Assembly: GCA_965240325.2 (NCBI GenBank)
Contig: OZ251222.1
Coordinates: 3,844,001-3,908,000 of the forward strand
Reading direction: 5' to 3'
Length of the DNA: 64,000 nucleotides
DNA from: Rebecca billardiae RCC1528
Lineage: Eukaryota > Haptophyta
Below, in pieces: positions 20,912-31,700 of the stretch; positions within the stretch are counted from its first letter, which is position 1; each line of letters starts with the position of its first letter. The notes under the pieces are model-generated. The model did no database searches. It was not told where the DNA came from and was given only the letters and a program-made list of their open reading frames with translations. Position numbers and translations under genes: made by a program.

Positions 20912-22290
20912 AATGGCGGGCCGTAGGTCCGCCCCTTGTAGTGCCAGGGAAAAAGATAAGAAAAAGAAAATGAAAAAAGAAAATCGCCTCGCAAAGAAAA
21001 GAAAATCGCCTCGCTCACTGCCGGGTCGCTTCGCTCACTACCGGGCGCCCTCGCAGCTCCCACTGGGGACGCTCGGCCGAAAACCATCTTGGCAATGGCG
21101 CGGAGCGCATGGGTGGCGCGCGCCAAATCCAACGCCGGCGCGGTCATCGCGAGGGGACTCCCGAGGGGGGTTTTCGCCCGATTCGCGATTGCTGCCCTCG
21201 TCGTCTCGCGTGCAGGTCGAACGAGGGCCAAAGTCGACGCATTTGGAGGCACGCTCGGCGCGTCGACACGATCGTGCGACCTGGGGCGGTCCTCGCCCGA
21301 CTTGCACGTCGAGCGCTCGCACCGGCCATAGTAGCAAGCGCTGCGCACGATGACCGCCTCGCGCGATCCACCGTCGCGCGTCGGGCTCGGTGCGGAAACG
21401 CATTCATCACGAGGCGTCTCGCGGGCGGGAAGCGCCATCGCACGCGACGCAAGCTTTGGCGCGGCCTTCTGAACACCATAACCGGAATCCACACACCGGA
21501 CTGTCGCGTGCCCCGGTTGGCAAGGTCGGGCGCATGCAAATCCGTTTGCTACGATCGGTGGTTTTCCAGAGCGCGAGCGATCATCTTTCACGCTCGCGAG
21601 CTCGCGACCAAAGATCGCTCGGCGCCTGAGGGCCCACGTCCAGCCTGCATGGCGTCGACGGTGGCCAGTGCGACGGAGGCGCAGCGCGAAGCGGCGTACG
21701 AGGCGCACCGCACGCACCTGCCGGTTCTGCCGCCGTGGCCGGAATCGCGTCTTCGCGAATCGGCGATTGAGGCGACAGCGCGCTATAACCGATCCCAGGT
21801 GCGCATTCGCGACGAGCTGAAACGTCGCGCGTGCAAGATCGCCGCACCATCCTTGTCCATGGCACGGACGCTGCGGGACGAGGCCAACGTCGTGAAGCCA
21901 GTGGCGCATGCGCTGCGCTTCCTGTGCCTGCTCGAACAGCGCGTGCCCACCCTCGATCGCGAGTGGCACACGCTCTCGCACTGCGCGCGCGCGCACCACC
22001 GAGAGCTCCTGATACCGCCGAACGTGCGAGTGCCGGACCTGTCGCGCGGAGCGGCGAGCGCCGACGAGCGCTTGGACCTGGACGCGCTGTTGCGCAGCGT
22101 GGCGGCCGTGCACGACGCCGACGCGACCTTCGCCGAGCCCATCGTGCCCGGAGCGGACATTGGCATCCTCGCGACACACGATCTGTCATCCTGCCCGTCA
22201 ATCCGCTAAAAGACGCGAACCCGCTGGGGAAATATTGCGACAGCACTGGCACGGCCCGCCGACCCCCCCGCCCGCCAGGGCAGAGTTTAA
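20912..22290 (+). mobile_element. Transposon copy 1, internally deleted, carrying a MASTV-type ORF
   Basis: The 5' end (AATGGCGGGCCGTAGGTCCG at 20912) and 3' end (CCGCCAGGGCAGAGTTTA, to 22289) recur almost unchanged in the next copy, head-to-tail. The outer ends are loosely inverted: GGCGGGC near the left end and its complement GCCCGCC near the right end. The copy lacks a segment of about 380 bp present in copy 2: its protein stops shortly after THDLS and the sequence then jumps to the shared 3' tail (TCATCCTGCCCGTCAA). It is therefore a deletion derivative. Confidence 0.75.
21649..22209 (+). CDS. Truncated transposon protein (MASTV-type, copy 1)
   Basis: Encodes 186 residues beginning MASTVASATEAQREAAYEAH and ending LATHDLSSCPSIR. 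The same N-terminal part, about 85 percent identical by eye, occurs in copy 2 at 23034. It is helical and Arg/Glu-rich with no recognised domain of its own, and probably forms the N-terminal region of an element-encoded cysteine protease. The last residues come from fusion to the element's 3' tail, so the protein is broken. The frame is also open upstream to 21109, but similarity of start context in both copies favours this ATG. Confidence 0.55.
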   Translation: MASTVASATEAQREAAYEAHRTHLPVLPPWPESRLRESAIEATARYNRSQVRIRDELKRRACKIAAPSLSMARTLRDEANVVKPVAHALRFLCLLEQRVPTLDREWHTLSHCARAHHRELLIPPNVRVPDLSRGAASADERLDLDALLRSVAAVHDADATFAEPIVPGADIGILATHDLSSCPSIR

Positions 22291-24041
22291 TGGCGGGCCG
22301 TAGGTCCGCCCCTTGTAGTGCCCGGGAAAAAGATAAGAAAAAGAAAAAGGAAAAAGAAAATCGCCTCGCAGAGAAAAGAAAATCGCCTCGCTCACTGCCG
22401 GGTCGCTTCGCTCACTACCGGGCGCCCTCGCAGCTCCCACTGGGGACGCTCGGCCGAAAACCATCTGGCGCCTGGCGCGGAGCGCGTGGGCGGCGCGCGC
22501 CAAATCCAACGCCGGCGCGGACATCGCGAGAAGACTCCCGAACGGTGTTTTCGCCCGATTCGCGATTGCTGCCCTCGTCGTCTCGCGTGCAGGTCGAACG
22601 GGGGCCAAAGTCGACGCGTTTGGAGGCACGCTCGGCGCGTCGACACGATCGTGCGACCTGGGGCGGTCCTCGCCCGACTTGCACGTCGAGCGCTCGCACG
22701 GGCCATAGCATCAAGCGCTGCGCTCGACAACCACCTCGCGCGATCCACCGCCGCGCGTCGAGTTCGGTGCGGAGAGGCCCTCATCACGAGGTGTCTCGCG
22801 GGCGGGAAGCGCCATCGCACGCGACGCAAGATTTGGCGCGGCCTTCTGAACACCATAACCGGAATGCACACACCGGACTGTCGTCGCGTGCCCCGGTTGG
22901 CAAGGTCGGGCGCATGCAAATCCGTTTGCTACGGTCGGTGGTGTTCCAGAGCGAGCGATCATCTTTCATCTTTCACGCTCGCGAGCTCGCGGCCAAAGAT
23001 CGCTCGGCGCTCGAGGACCCACGTCCGGCCTGCATGGCGTCGACGGTGACCAATGCGACGGAGGGGCAGCGCGAAGCGGCGTACGACGCGCACCGCACGC
23101 ACCTGTCGGGTCTGCCGCCGTGGCAGGAACCGCGTCTTCGCGAGTCGGCGACTGAGGCGACAACGCGCTATCGCCGATCCCAGACGCGCATCCGCGACGA
23201 GATGAAACGTCGAGCGTGCAACATCGTCGCCCCATCCTCGCCCATGGCACGGGCGCTGCGGGACGAGGCCGACGTCGTGAAGCCAGTGGCACATGCGCTG
23301 CGCTTCATGTGTTTGCTCGAGCAGCGCGTGCCCACCGTCGATCGCGAGTGGCACACGCTCTCGCACCGCGCGCGCGTACACCGCCAACAGCTCCTGATAC
23401 CGCCGAACGTGCGAGTGCCGGACCTGTCGCGCGGAGCGGCGAGCGCCGACGAGCGCTTGGACCTGGACGCGCTGTTGCGCAGCGTGGCGGCCGTGCACGA
23501 CGCCGACGCGACCTTCGCCGAGCCCATCGTGCCTGGAGCGGACATTGGCATCCTCGCGACACACGATCTCAGCTGGCGGCAGGAGGAGATGCTCACGATC
23601 TCCTCTGGCGGATTCGTTGGCGGCGAGGCTCTCGACTACGTCATCGCGGTCGAGATGCGGCACATGCAGCGCGTACGCGAGCTCGCGCGGAGCAACGGGC
23701 TGCCCGCCCCGCCCCGCGTGCTGCACGTTCCCTCGTGGGTGTGGACCTTGCTCATGGGTGCGGGCGTGTACGCGTGGGAGAAGGTGGCCGACATCTTTGC
23801 GCTCTTCGACCTGAACGAGTACGACGTGCTCTCCTTCGTCATCAACCAGAACGGCAACCACTGGGCGCAGGGGGTCGTCGACTTGCGCCGCGAGCTCACA
23901 ATCATCTCGGTATGTCGCATTGTTATTCGTAGTCATCCTGCCCGTCAAACCGCTATAAATAAAAGGCGCGAACCCGCTGGGGAAATATTGCGACAGCACT
24001 GGCACGGCCCGCCGACCCCCCGCCCGCCAGGGCAGAGTTTA
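22291..24041 (+). mobile_element. Transposon copy 2 with Ulp1-type protease remnant
   Basis: A longer copy of the same element, directly abutting copy 1 with only the shared terminal bases between them. It starts TGGCGGGCCGTAGGTCCGCC and ends at CAGAGTTTA (24041). A/G-rich AAAAAGATAAGAAAAAG tracts lie just inside the left end in both copies. Beyond the shared 3' tail the sequence is unrelated. No transposase is visible, so it is non-autonomous. Ulp1-like proteases are known cargo of Mutator-like elements, which is a possible but unproven assignment. Confidence 0.75.
23034..23909 (+). CDS. Partial Ulp1/SENP-type (C48) cysteine protease of the transposon
   Basis: The frame starts MASTVTNATEGQREAAYDAH. 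About 292 residues reach a perfect-looking donor (TCG|GTATGT at 23910). The C-terminal part, LHVPSWVWTLLMGAGVYAW then VINQNGNHWAQGVVDLRREL, matches the C48 protease pattern in which His (NHW) and Asp (VVD) are two of the three catalytic residues. The catalytic Cys, expected further downstream, is not present: after the GTATGT the sequence runs into the element's non-coding 3' tail. Either a second exon was deleted or the copy is dead. Without splicing the frame would run to 24107, past the element end, which is not credible. Confidence 0.6.
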
Positions 24042-24243
24042 TTTTCAATTTCGTCGAAAATACGCGCGTGCTGTTTCCCGGCGGCGATTTGCTGTTTTCC
24101 GCTCTGACGAAGGCGGTTTGGCCCTGTGCCGCCGCCGCTGTGGCGGTGCCTGCTCGTCTCGAGCGGAAGCAGGCCGATCGACGGCGGCTGTGGCGCCCTT
24201 GCTGCCTCGCTCGACATCAACGGCTGCGCTCACGGTACGCGAG

Positions 24244-24957
24244 ATGGAGAACAAGCTGGAGAAGTCGCTCGACGACCTCATCAAGTCGTCGCGCAAGGAG
24301 CGCACCGCGGCGAAGAAGGCGCCGAATGACAAGGCGGCGCAGGTGAAGAAGCGATCGCAGCAGCTGCGTGCCGACAAGGTGAACAAGGCGCGCGGGATGG
24401 AGGTCGACTCGGCTGCCAAGCCAAAGAAGGTGATCGTCAAGCCCACGGTGAAGGGGGCTAAGCGCCCGCAGAAGGCGACCGCCGGCCGTGCGCGCCCCAC
24501 CAAGCAGGCCAAGGTCAAGCCTGTCGTCGGCAAGGCCAAGAAGGGCACTGGCGCGAAGCCCAGGGCGCTGCCGAATGTGCCGCCTTCTGGGCTGATCGTG
24601 CAGGTGAGCGCGGGCGCTGGTCGAGGCGGCGGCGGCGGCGGCGGCGGCGGACGACGCGGTGGCGGGCGCGGTGGCGGGCGCGGCGCCAGTCGTGGCCTCG
24701 TGCAGCCGAACCCCGGCGCTGGAGGGGGCCGCACGCAGCGCGTCCGAGGCGGTGGCGGTGGCGGAGCCCGCGGGCGTGGCGGCATCATCAAGCCGGGCAA
24801 GCCGCAGGCGCCAGTGGGCACGTTCGGCTCGGCGTCAGCCAACGCGGCCGCCCGCTCCGTCGCACGCAGCATGGGTGGCGGCGGAGGCTCTAAGGCGAAG
24901 TCAGCGGCCAAGCCCAAGGCCAAGGCAGGTGGGTCACGGCGGAAGGCTAAGAAGTAA
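24244..24957 (+). CDS. RGG-box protein with UAP56-binding-type motif (mRNA export adaptor-like)
   Basis: Encodes 237 residues from ATG 24244. Residues 1-19 (MENKLEKSLDDLIKSSRKE) match the UAP56-binding motif found at the ends of ALYREF, UIF and related export adaptors (SLDDxIKxxR). Then comes a Lys/Ala-rich basic region (about 20-115), an RGG/GRG box (about 122-185, with GGGRGGGRGASRG) and a second basic tail ending GGSRRKAKK. No RRM domain is seen, so it is closer in layout to UIF-like or other intrinsically disordered adaptors than to ALYREF. It probably binds RNA in the nucleus and recruits the DEAD-box helicase UAP56. The open frame extends upstream to 24118 but the motif normally sits at or near the N-terminus, which favours the chosen start. 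Confidence 0.6.
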   Translation: MENKLEKSLDDLIKSSRKERTAAKKAPNDKAAQVKKRSQQLRADKVNKARGMEVDSAAKPKKVIVKPTVKGAKRPQKATAGRARPTKQAKVKPVVGKAKKGTGAKPRALPNVPPSGLIVQVSAGAGRGGGGGGGGGRRGGGRGGGRGASRGLVQPNPGAGGGRTQRVRGGGGGGARGRGGIIKPGKPQAPVGTFGSASANAAARSVARSMGGGGGSKAKSAAKPKAKAGGSRRKAKK

Positions 24958-25388
24958 GTCGCCGTCATGTGACGAGGCGGGATCGACGACGTCGAGCACG
25001 GAGCGCCGAGCAGGAGCAGACGTCAACCCGGAGGCTTCGGCGTCACTCGACTTCAGCCCGACGACGCGTGATGAGGCTCAAAATCGCCACTCCGCGTCTG
25101 CCGCCGCGCGATGCGGGCGCCATGACTGGCGCGGCCGCGAGCCGCCGCGAGCGGCGACTCGACAGTCTCGTCTCTCGACGACACTGGGCCGCCCTCGTGA
25201 CTCGAGAGTCGAGTGTCTCGAGTCTCGACGAGGCGAGAGTCTGCGCGTCACTCTGCAGGCCGCCGCAGCCTAGTCGCGGCTAAGTTAGTATAGCGATCGT
25301 CACTATGTGCTGCATGCATGCTATCGTCGATCGTCGTCTAGTAGATCTCGGACAACGCCAATCATATTGAATCAAGACTACGACTGAT
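24958..25388. other. Intergenic region between convergent genes
   Basis: Contains short repeats of CTCGAGAGTCGAGTGTCTCGAGT type near 25145-25235. No gene recognised. Confidence 0.4.
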
Positions 25389-27552
25389 TCAGGTAGTAAT
25401 TGGCCTGGTCTTGCTTGCCGCCTCGGCGGCCATCAGCAGTGCAATGTCCGACTTGAGGCCGTCCACGTCCCATGTGCGCAGCGTCGTGCTGAAGTAGTCC
25501 TCCTGCACCGCGAGGCCGCGCGGGAGCGAAGGCGCGTTCGGCAGGAGGTCAGTGATCGGCGATGTGCGGGCGTGGCGCAAGGCCCGCTGCAGCAGCACCC
25601 ATTGCAGGCCACGGCAGGCGCGCTCCTCTGCAGCGCGGCGCACGCACCCGGTCGACCTCGTCGCGCGAGAGGTGCTGAAGCCTCTCAAAGAGGGAGTCGC
25701 CTGCCGGCTCGGCCTGCGGCTCGGCGGCGCGCAGCGGGCTGGGCTGCACGCCCGGGTCCGTGCCCGCGCCAGCGCCAACGTGCGCGGTGCCAACGGTGTC
25801 GGTCGGGCCCTCGCGCGCGCCAGGCATCTCGATGGCCGCCACGGCGGGCGCCTCCGTCGCAGCCGGAGCGGGTGGCGGTTGGAACGTGTCGTATCCGCCC
25901 ACGGCCGTGCCGCCCGCCGAGTAGCGCTCCGCATCCATCGAGGCGCGCGGCTCGGTGGACGCTCGCGCGGTCGAGTGCTCGCCGCGCAGGGGCTCGTACG
26001 CGCCGACAGCGGTGCCTGCAGGGCGGGGCACGCCAGCGGCAGAGAGCGCGCAGTGTGAGCCAGGCACAGCAGGCTCCTGCACAGGAGAGGCGCGCGCGGC
26101 GCCGGGCGTGCCGGGCGCGCGCGCACCACCCTCTGAGACAACAGGCGAGTCGGCCTGGCCGGCGCCTCGCGCCTGCAGCGGCTCGTAGCAGCCGACTGTG
26201 ATCCCCACAGAGAAGCGCACGCCGCCCTTCCCGCCCTTCCCACCGGCGCCGCCCGCACTCTCGGCGAGCTGGTCGAGCGCGCGCGCGCGCGCAGGGTCGA
26301 GCGACGGCGGGCGGAGCTCGGCCGCGCTGCTCGCCGCACTCGAGCGCGCGCTGCCCGGCTGGCTGCCCGGCGCGCCCTCGCTGCCCTCGGCAGAGGCGCC
26401 GCCCAGGCTCGCGCGCATCTCGTCGATCGAGGCCAGGCCGCCAGGCGCATGCAGCGGCGCGGCGGGCGGGGGAGGCGGCGCGTGCGCCGGCGGCGGCGGG
26501 AAGTCGGCCGCGCCGCTGCGCTGCGGCGACGCCGCCGCGCCCGCGGGCTGCGCCGCAGGCCCCGCGACGGAGGCGGCCGCGAGGGCCTCGATCACAGCGT
26601 CCACCTGCTGCTTGGCAAAGGAGGCGCCGCCCGCGTGCGTGGCCGCCGTGCGCGCGGCGTGCTGCGCACGCACCTCGCGCGCGATCCGCTGCGCGCTGAT
26701 CGCCGTGCGCGCCGCGACGCGCGCGCGCTCCGTCGCCTCCGCCGTCTTGTCGCCCGCCGCCGAGCGCGCCGAGTAGATGGAGCCGTGCCCGCCAAACCGG
26801 TCCGTGCCCGCGCGCGCCCACGCGGCCGTCGCCGTGCGGCCCTCGGAGGAGCTCGACGCCTTGCACGAGGCGAAGACGTCGTACGCGCCGACGCCGGGCG
26901 AGCGCTCGTGCGCCCTGCCGTACACCGAGTTTGGGCTCTCGAAGCGATCAGTCGCATCGCGGAACACTGCGGACGTGGGCTGCTCGCCGGGTGTGGGCTC
27001 CACGCCGCGCGCGAGTGTCTTGTGGTCGTGCGAGTTGTACTCGCCTGGGCCCGGCCTCTCGCGGGCGGCTCGCAGCTCAGTGGCGAAGAGCCCTCGGCTC
27101 CGTCGCCGGCTTTGAGCCCCTCGGAACGCCGCCTGCAGCCGCACGATGGACTTCTTGCGCGCCGACTTGTTGGTGCCCTGCGGGGTGTACGTGCCGACCG
27201 CGGGGTTGGCCACGGCGGTGCCGCGCTCGGCGTACGTCGAGCCGTACCCTTCGAAGCGAGGCTGTCGCCCCGAGAAGCTTGAGGTGAGAGGCGCTCCTTC
27301 GAGCTCGTGCTCCGCCCCTGCTGGCTGCGCCCCCACTTCGTACGTGCCCACGCCCGGCGTGCCGCGCGAGCGTGCAGAGTAGTAGATCGAGCCGACGTCG
27401 TCGAAGCGGGAGGAGGGCGAAGGGGACGGCGAAGCCGTCGGCAGGCGTCCTGCCTCTTTGCGCGGCGTCAGGTGCCTGCTCACACCGTTCTCTTTGCCGC
27501 TGCTCGCCGTCGGCGCGTCGCGCGCCCGCACGTTCGTCGTGTCGCGGAACAT
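25389..27552 (-). CDS. Sperm-tail PG-rich repeat (SHIPPO-type) protein with IQ motif
   Basis: Predicted exons 27552-25648 and 25502-25389 encode 672 residues; the intron (25647-25503, CGG|GTGCGT to GTGCAG, 145 bp, phase 0) moves translation into the frame ending ASKTRPITT. At least four units combine RFxxxGSxY with PGxGxY: RFDDVGSIY/GTPGVGTYEV (50-73), RFEGYGSTY/NPAVGTYTP (100-124), RERPGPGEYN (164-173) and RFESPNSVY/SPGVGAYDV (204-226). An IQ calmodulin-binding motif lies at 136-151 (IVRLQAAFRGAQSRRR). Later VGCYEPL, VGAYEPL and VGGYDTF repeats follow. PG-rich repeat proteins bind axonemal or other microtubules, so a flagellar microtubule role is likely. The first codons are only 173 bp from the divergent exonuclease gene. 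Confidence 0.78.
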
Positions 27553-27725
27553 GGTCGTTTCAGTCCCGAGCGCCGCCGACGGACCGTTTCGTCGTTCGAC
27601 GGCCGGGCGTGAGATTTGAGATTTCGTTTGGCGCGAGGAGCCACCCCACCCACCCAGTTTCGTCTGCCAAACCCCCCTTGGTCAGGCCTGCGCAGGGGCC
27701 GCCGACACCGTTGCCTCGTGCACTG

Positions 27726-28751
27726 ATGGGGCGCAGGCGCGCTCGGACGAACGCTTCAACCACGGGGAAGAAGGGGGTGAAGCCGTCGGAGCCAAAGCCG
27801 TTCGGCAAATTCCGGCCGCACGGCGCTGCCCACGGCGGGAGGGCGGACGGGGCCTCGGATCAACATCGCGGCGGAGGCCGCGCATCGGCTGTGCAGCCGC
27901 AGGTGCTCACACTCGGCGAGCACTCGGCCGACGTGGCATACCTGTGCGTCGGCCGGGATGACATCGACGACCAGCTGAGGCAGCTCGGCATCCTTCACGC
28001 TCCCATCGTCGGCTTTGACGTCGAGCGCCGCCCCGCCTTTGCGAAGAACCAACACTTCCCAACGGCGGTGTTGCAGCTGTCGACGCTCTCCAAGTGCGCC
28101 GTCATCTCGCTCGGCCGCGGCCAGATCTCACGAGAGCTCGCGATACTCATCCGCAGCGCCGACGTGCTCAAGGTTGGGGTCGGTATCCAGCAAGACCTCA
28201 GCGAGCTGTGCAAGGACATGCCCAAGGCGCTCGGCCACGAGGTCGGCGCATTCGTCGACCTCTCGCTGCTGGCCCTGCTCACAGGGCATGCGCGCGTCGA
28301 GGACGACCCGCGAGGGCTAAAGCGGCTGGCCGAGGCTTTCGGCGCCTCCGTCGAGAAGAGCAGGAGCGTGCAGCTGTCGCGCTGGGACGCCGTCCCGCTC
28401 TCGGCGCGCCAGATCCGCTACGCGGCGATGGACGCCTTCGCCTCGCGCTGGCTCGCCACCAAGCTGCTGGGGCCAGCGGCGGACGCCGTGCTGGCAGCCG
28501 CGGTGCAGCCGTACGCCAACATGCCATGCTCGCTCAAGGCGATCGCGCAGCACGGGGCGTGGCTTGATGCCCTGCCGGGGGATGCGCACGCCGTCGTGGC
28601 GACGATCAGGCGCGTGCTCGAGGAGCGCAAAGCCAAGCGAGCAGCGGCCGATGCAATGCATCCACGGCGGCTGAAGCCAAAGGCAAAGGCCAAAACGAAG
28701 CGCAGACGAGCGTCACGAGCGAAGCCGACGCAGCAGGCTCCCCCGCCTTGA
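27726..28751 (+). CDS. DEDDy 3'-5' exonuclease domain protein (second copy of family)
   Basis: A 341-residue protein consisting of a basic N-terminus (MGRRRARTNASTTGKKG), one exonuclease domain and a Lys/Arg-rich tail (KPKAKAKTKRRR). Exo I is GFDVERRP (D98, E100), Exo II VGVGIQQDLSEL (D157) and Exo III YAAMD (Y232, D236), a full DEDDy catalytic set. The basic tail looks like a nuclear localisation signal, unlike the organelle-type N-terminus of the longer paralogue at 14709-16760. The start at 27726 is taken because the frame upstream (to 27372) overlaps the promoter of the divergent gene and is Arg/Ser low complexity. Substrate unknown; trimming of structured RNA or DNA 3' ends is typical. 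Confidence 0.8.
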   Translation: MGRRRARTNASTTGKKGVKPSEPKPFGKFRPHGAAHGGRADGASDQHRGGGRASAVQPQVLTLGEHSADVAYLCVGRDDIDDQLRQLGILHAPIVGFDVERRPAFAKNQHFPTAVLQLSTLSKCAVISLGRGQISRELAILIRSADVLKVGVGIQQDLSELCKDMPKALGHEVGAFVDLSLLALLTGHARVEDDPRGLKRLAEAFGASVEKSRSVQLSRWDAVPLSARQIRYAAMDAFASRWLATKLLGPAADAVLAAAVQPYANMPCSLKAIAQHGAWLDALPGDAHAVVATIRRVLEERKAKRAAADAMHPRRLKPKAKAKTKRRRASRAKPTQQAPPP

Positions 28752-31700
28752 CAAAAATACGCAGGCGGCATAGCAGTAGGCCTAAAAACTTGTAGTAGAG
28801 CTCTGCGCTTTATAGTGCCGCCTGGCGGGGCACGACGTCGACGACTATGACTATCCGCCCTCCGCGGGGCAGCCGTCCGGGCCCCGCTCGTTGGCCCGAC
28901 CGAGAGAGTACGGACTACGGTGCGGCTACTCTCAATCATCAAGTCTAACTCCATGACCGTAGTGGCCGAGACCCGACGAGTCCCTGTTAAGGTCGCGGGC
29001 GGGCAGCGGACGCGGTGACGGGTGAGCGGGACCTCCCGAGACTCAATTTAATTCCGGCAGTATACCGTGCGCTGTCAATAATTTAATAAGTTATAGCACT
29101 TTGACTAAATAATAAATGACTTCTATGACTTCAGTAGGAGTTAGTAGCAGTCTGACTCTGCAGTACCTGCTGACACTACTCTGAGTGACTGGCGACGGTC
29201 CGGGTCATGCATGTCTCACCGTTCTGTGACAGTCTGACTGACCAGTAGCTATAACTAGTCTGCTAGAGTCGTCAATGGGGTCTAGCTGCCGTGTTCGGTC
29301 GATTACTATACTAGTAGTACTAATTCTATGATTTAAAGACACAGGCACGAGGGCGCAGCTCTCCTGATTCGTCTGTAGTGGTACTGGTCGAAGCTTGCAG
29401 CAGTGGCAGTGGTAGAGTCGTCTAGTCTGAATTATTATTATAATAACTATAGGGCGCTCTACTTTAGTACTTAGTCTAAGTCTTATCAGATCGACACTGA
29501 TTTATTGTCCGACGTTACGACTGGTTATTAGTCGTCAGCCGTAGTTAGTTGCTACGGTTATCGTCAGCAACCGCTCCGCATTAGTTACTCATCACGTCTC
29601 ACTGCATACTAATTAACATATTGAGCCGGGGGCTCCTCCCGGACTGAGTCCGAGTCCGCGACTCCGCCACTCTCATCTGCTCTCCTTGTTCGGGACCGCC
29701 GGCCGTGCCAGTGAGCCCTGCAGTGCCACTCCCGACTCCGTCTCATCAATTTAAACACTGGCCCGTATTTTATATTTATCTTAAAATTATATATAACGAT
29801 ATATATGTATATATATATCGTTATTATATTAGTATAAAAATAGCAGCGTTATAATTAGCCTGGTCCAAACGCACTGGAGCACTTTCGGGGATTTTATCGC
29901 CAAATGAATGCGGGCCCCTAGGCACGCGCTCACACCCGGAAACAGCGTAACAAATGGGCCCAGCCCGGGCGGAGCAAAAGTTTCGGCCTAAAAATCGCAT
30001 CCGCGGCCCGTCGTGAGCGTGCGCGCGCGCGCCGCGGACAGCTACGGACACATAGAGAATCGTCAGTCCGAATGTGGGTAAGTACTTAGCCGAAATGAGC
30101 CCAAACGCACGAACTTACTTATTGGCGTACGTCGAGGCGAGCATGAACCCTGGTACAGGCCATTAGGATGGGCTGTGGTCTGTGCGCAAGTGGCCGTACT
30201 CAACTACTGCAAGATCGACAATATTACCCATTTATACCCGCATATTATGGGCAATGTACCCGCATAAATATGCGGTCTTGACCTGTATAATTAAAATAAC
30301 ACTATGTCGTTACACATTCGCCATAGGTGGGTAGCTGTCCCAGGCTGCACGATTAGTGCGGCGCTCGGGGTGCAGTGGTCGGACGAGGCTCCGCCTGGCC
30401 TTCCGCGCACTCCTGCAGACAAGAAGAGGGCCGGACTCCCACCCGGCCAGGCGTGCGGCAGTCGGTCAGGTGCTGGACCTGGTCTGGAGACCATCTCCTG
30501 CGTGGCGACTGGCCGATATGCGGCACAACGCGCGCCGCCGTGAGCCACACGGCAGGTTCGCAACGGATCCGGTTCGCGTGTCCACGGCGGCGTGCATCGA
30601 GTCATTCAAGCTGTCAAGTCGCGTGCCACGCCCGCCCTTTCACTTGGGGCATCAGTACTGCCTACAACGACGACATGTGCGTCCTTAGATGAGGCATAAT
30701 CGCGATTCTAGCTGCCCGTCCAAGGGTCAGATCGCACGTCTTTGCTCGCCCGACAGCCTCAACGGCGGACTGATATGATCCGCGGGTGACGATGCGACCG
30801 CTTCGAGTGCGCCTACGGCCACCACCGGGGTGGGGATCGTTCATGGGCACCCTCTGCGTGCCATGACATGCTCTGGCCGTGCGTGGTGACTTGGCCCACC
30901 GCGCGTAAACGGGAAAGACACCCGAGCACGTGCTTCCGAGCCACCCGAATGGCACAATGTGCCACCCATGGACACCAAACACGTGCCAGAGCGCGAGCCT
31001 TGCGTGCTGGAGTAGCTGCACGACACCGAGGAAGACGTATGCGCGCTCTCAACCATCTTCAAGCGACGACTCCGTCGACTCTGCCTCGCAGACCGCGGTA
31101 CGATCCTTGACCTTGTGCTCGCAGCAAAGGCCATGACGGTAAAGCAGCACCCAGGCGATGGGAGTCAGCCGGCAGCCACCACACTGCGACTGTACACACC
31201 CAGCCCCGCAAGGCGAGCCATCCTGCTCGCCACCAGCCCGTCATACAGCTCCACGAGGAGCACAAATCGACAGCCGCCGCTCAGGACGACCCATGCGCGA
31301 ACGTGACGGGACTGGCCGGATGAAGCGTTGGCGATGCGCAGCGCGCCCAACGCTGGTGGTGGCATCGAATACATGCTAGGGGTAGGCGGTGGCCGACACG
31401 AGCCGTCGCGTGGCCCGCATATTACCCGAGGTGGCCCGTCTCGAAGGCGCGGCGCAACCCAGCAGGTGAGCGTTCGACGCACGCCGTCGGGCGAGAAGTC
31501 GACCTGGCGACGGACCGCGGGCGGCGGAAGCAACGCAGACATGTCGCTCAAGGTGTGCACGCACACCACCGGGGCACCCGAACGATGTGTCCAGCACTAC
31601 ACCTGACATGAGGCGGCGCAGTCGTCCAGTCAAGGCTCTCGAGCCCCTTCCGACCTTCGTCGCGGCGAGCCGTCGGACGGCCGGTGGCGATTTTTGACGA

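Noticed and set aside
21831-24107. 758-codon open frame crossing both transposon copies.
   Set aside because: It starts in the wrong frame of copy 1, runs through the junction and ends beyond copy 2's terminus. It is a chance joining of two repeated segments, not one protein.
30291-31620. Several 90-140 codon frames on both strands.
   Set aside because: None has a domain, conserved motif or consistent codon pattern, and stops interrupt any joining. Recorded as possible decayed element only.
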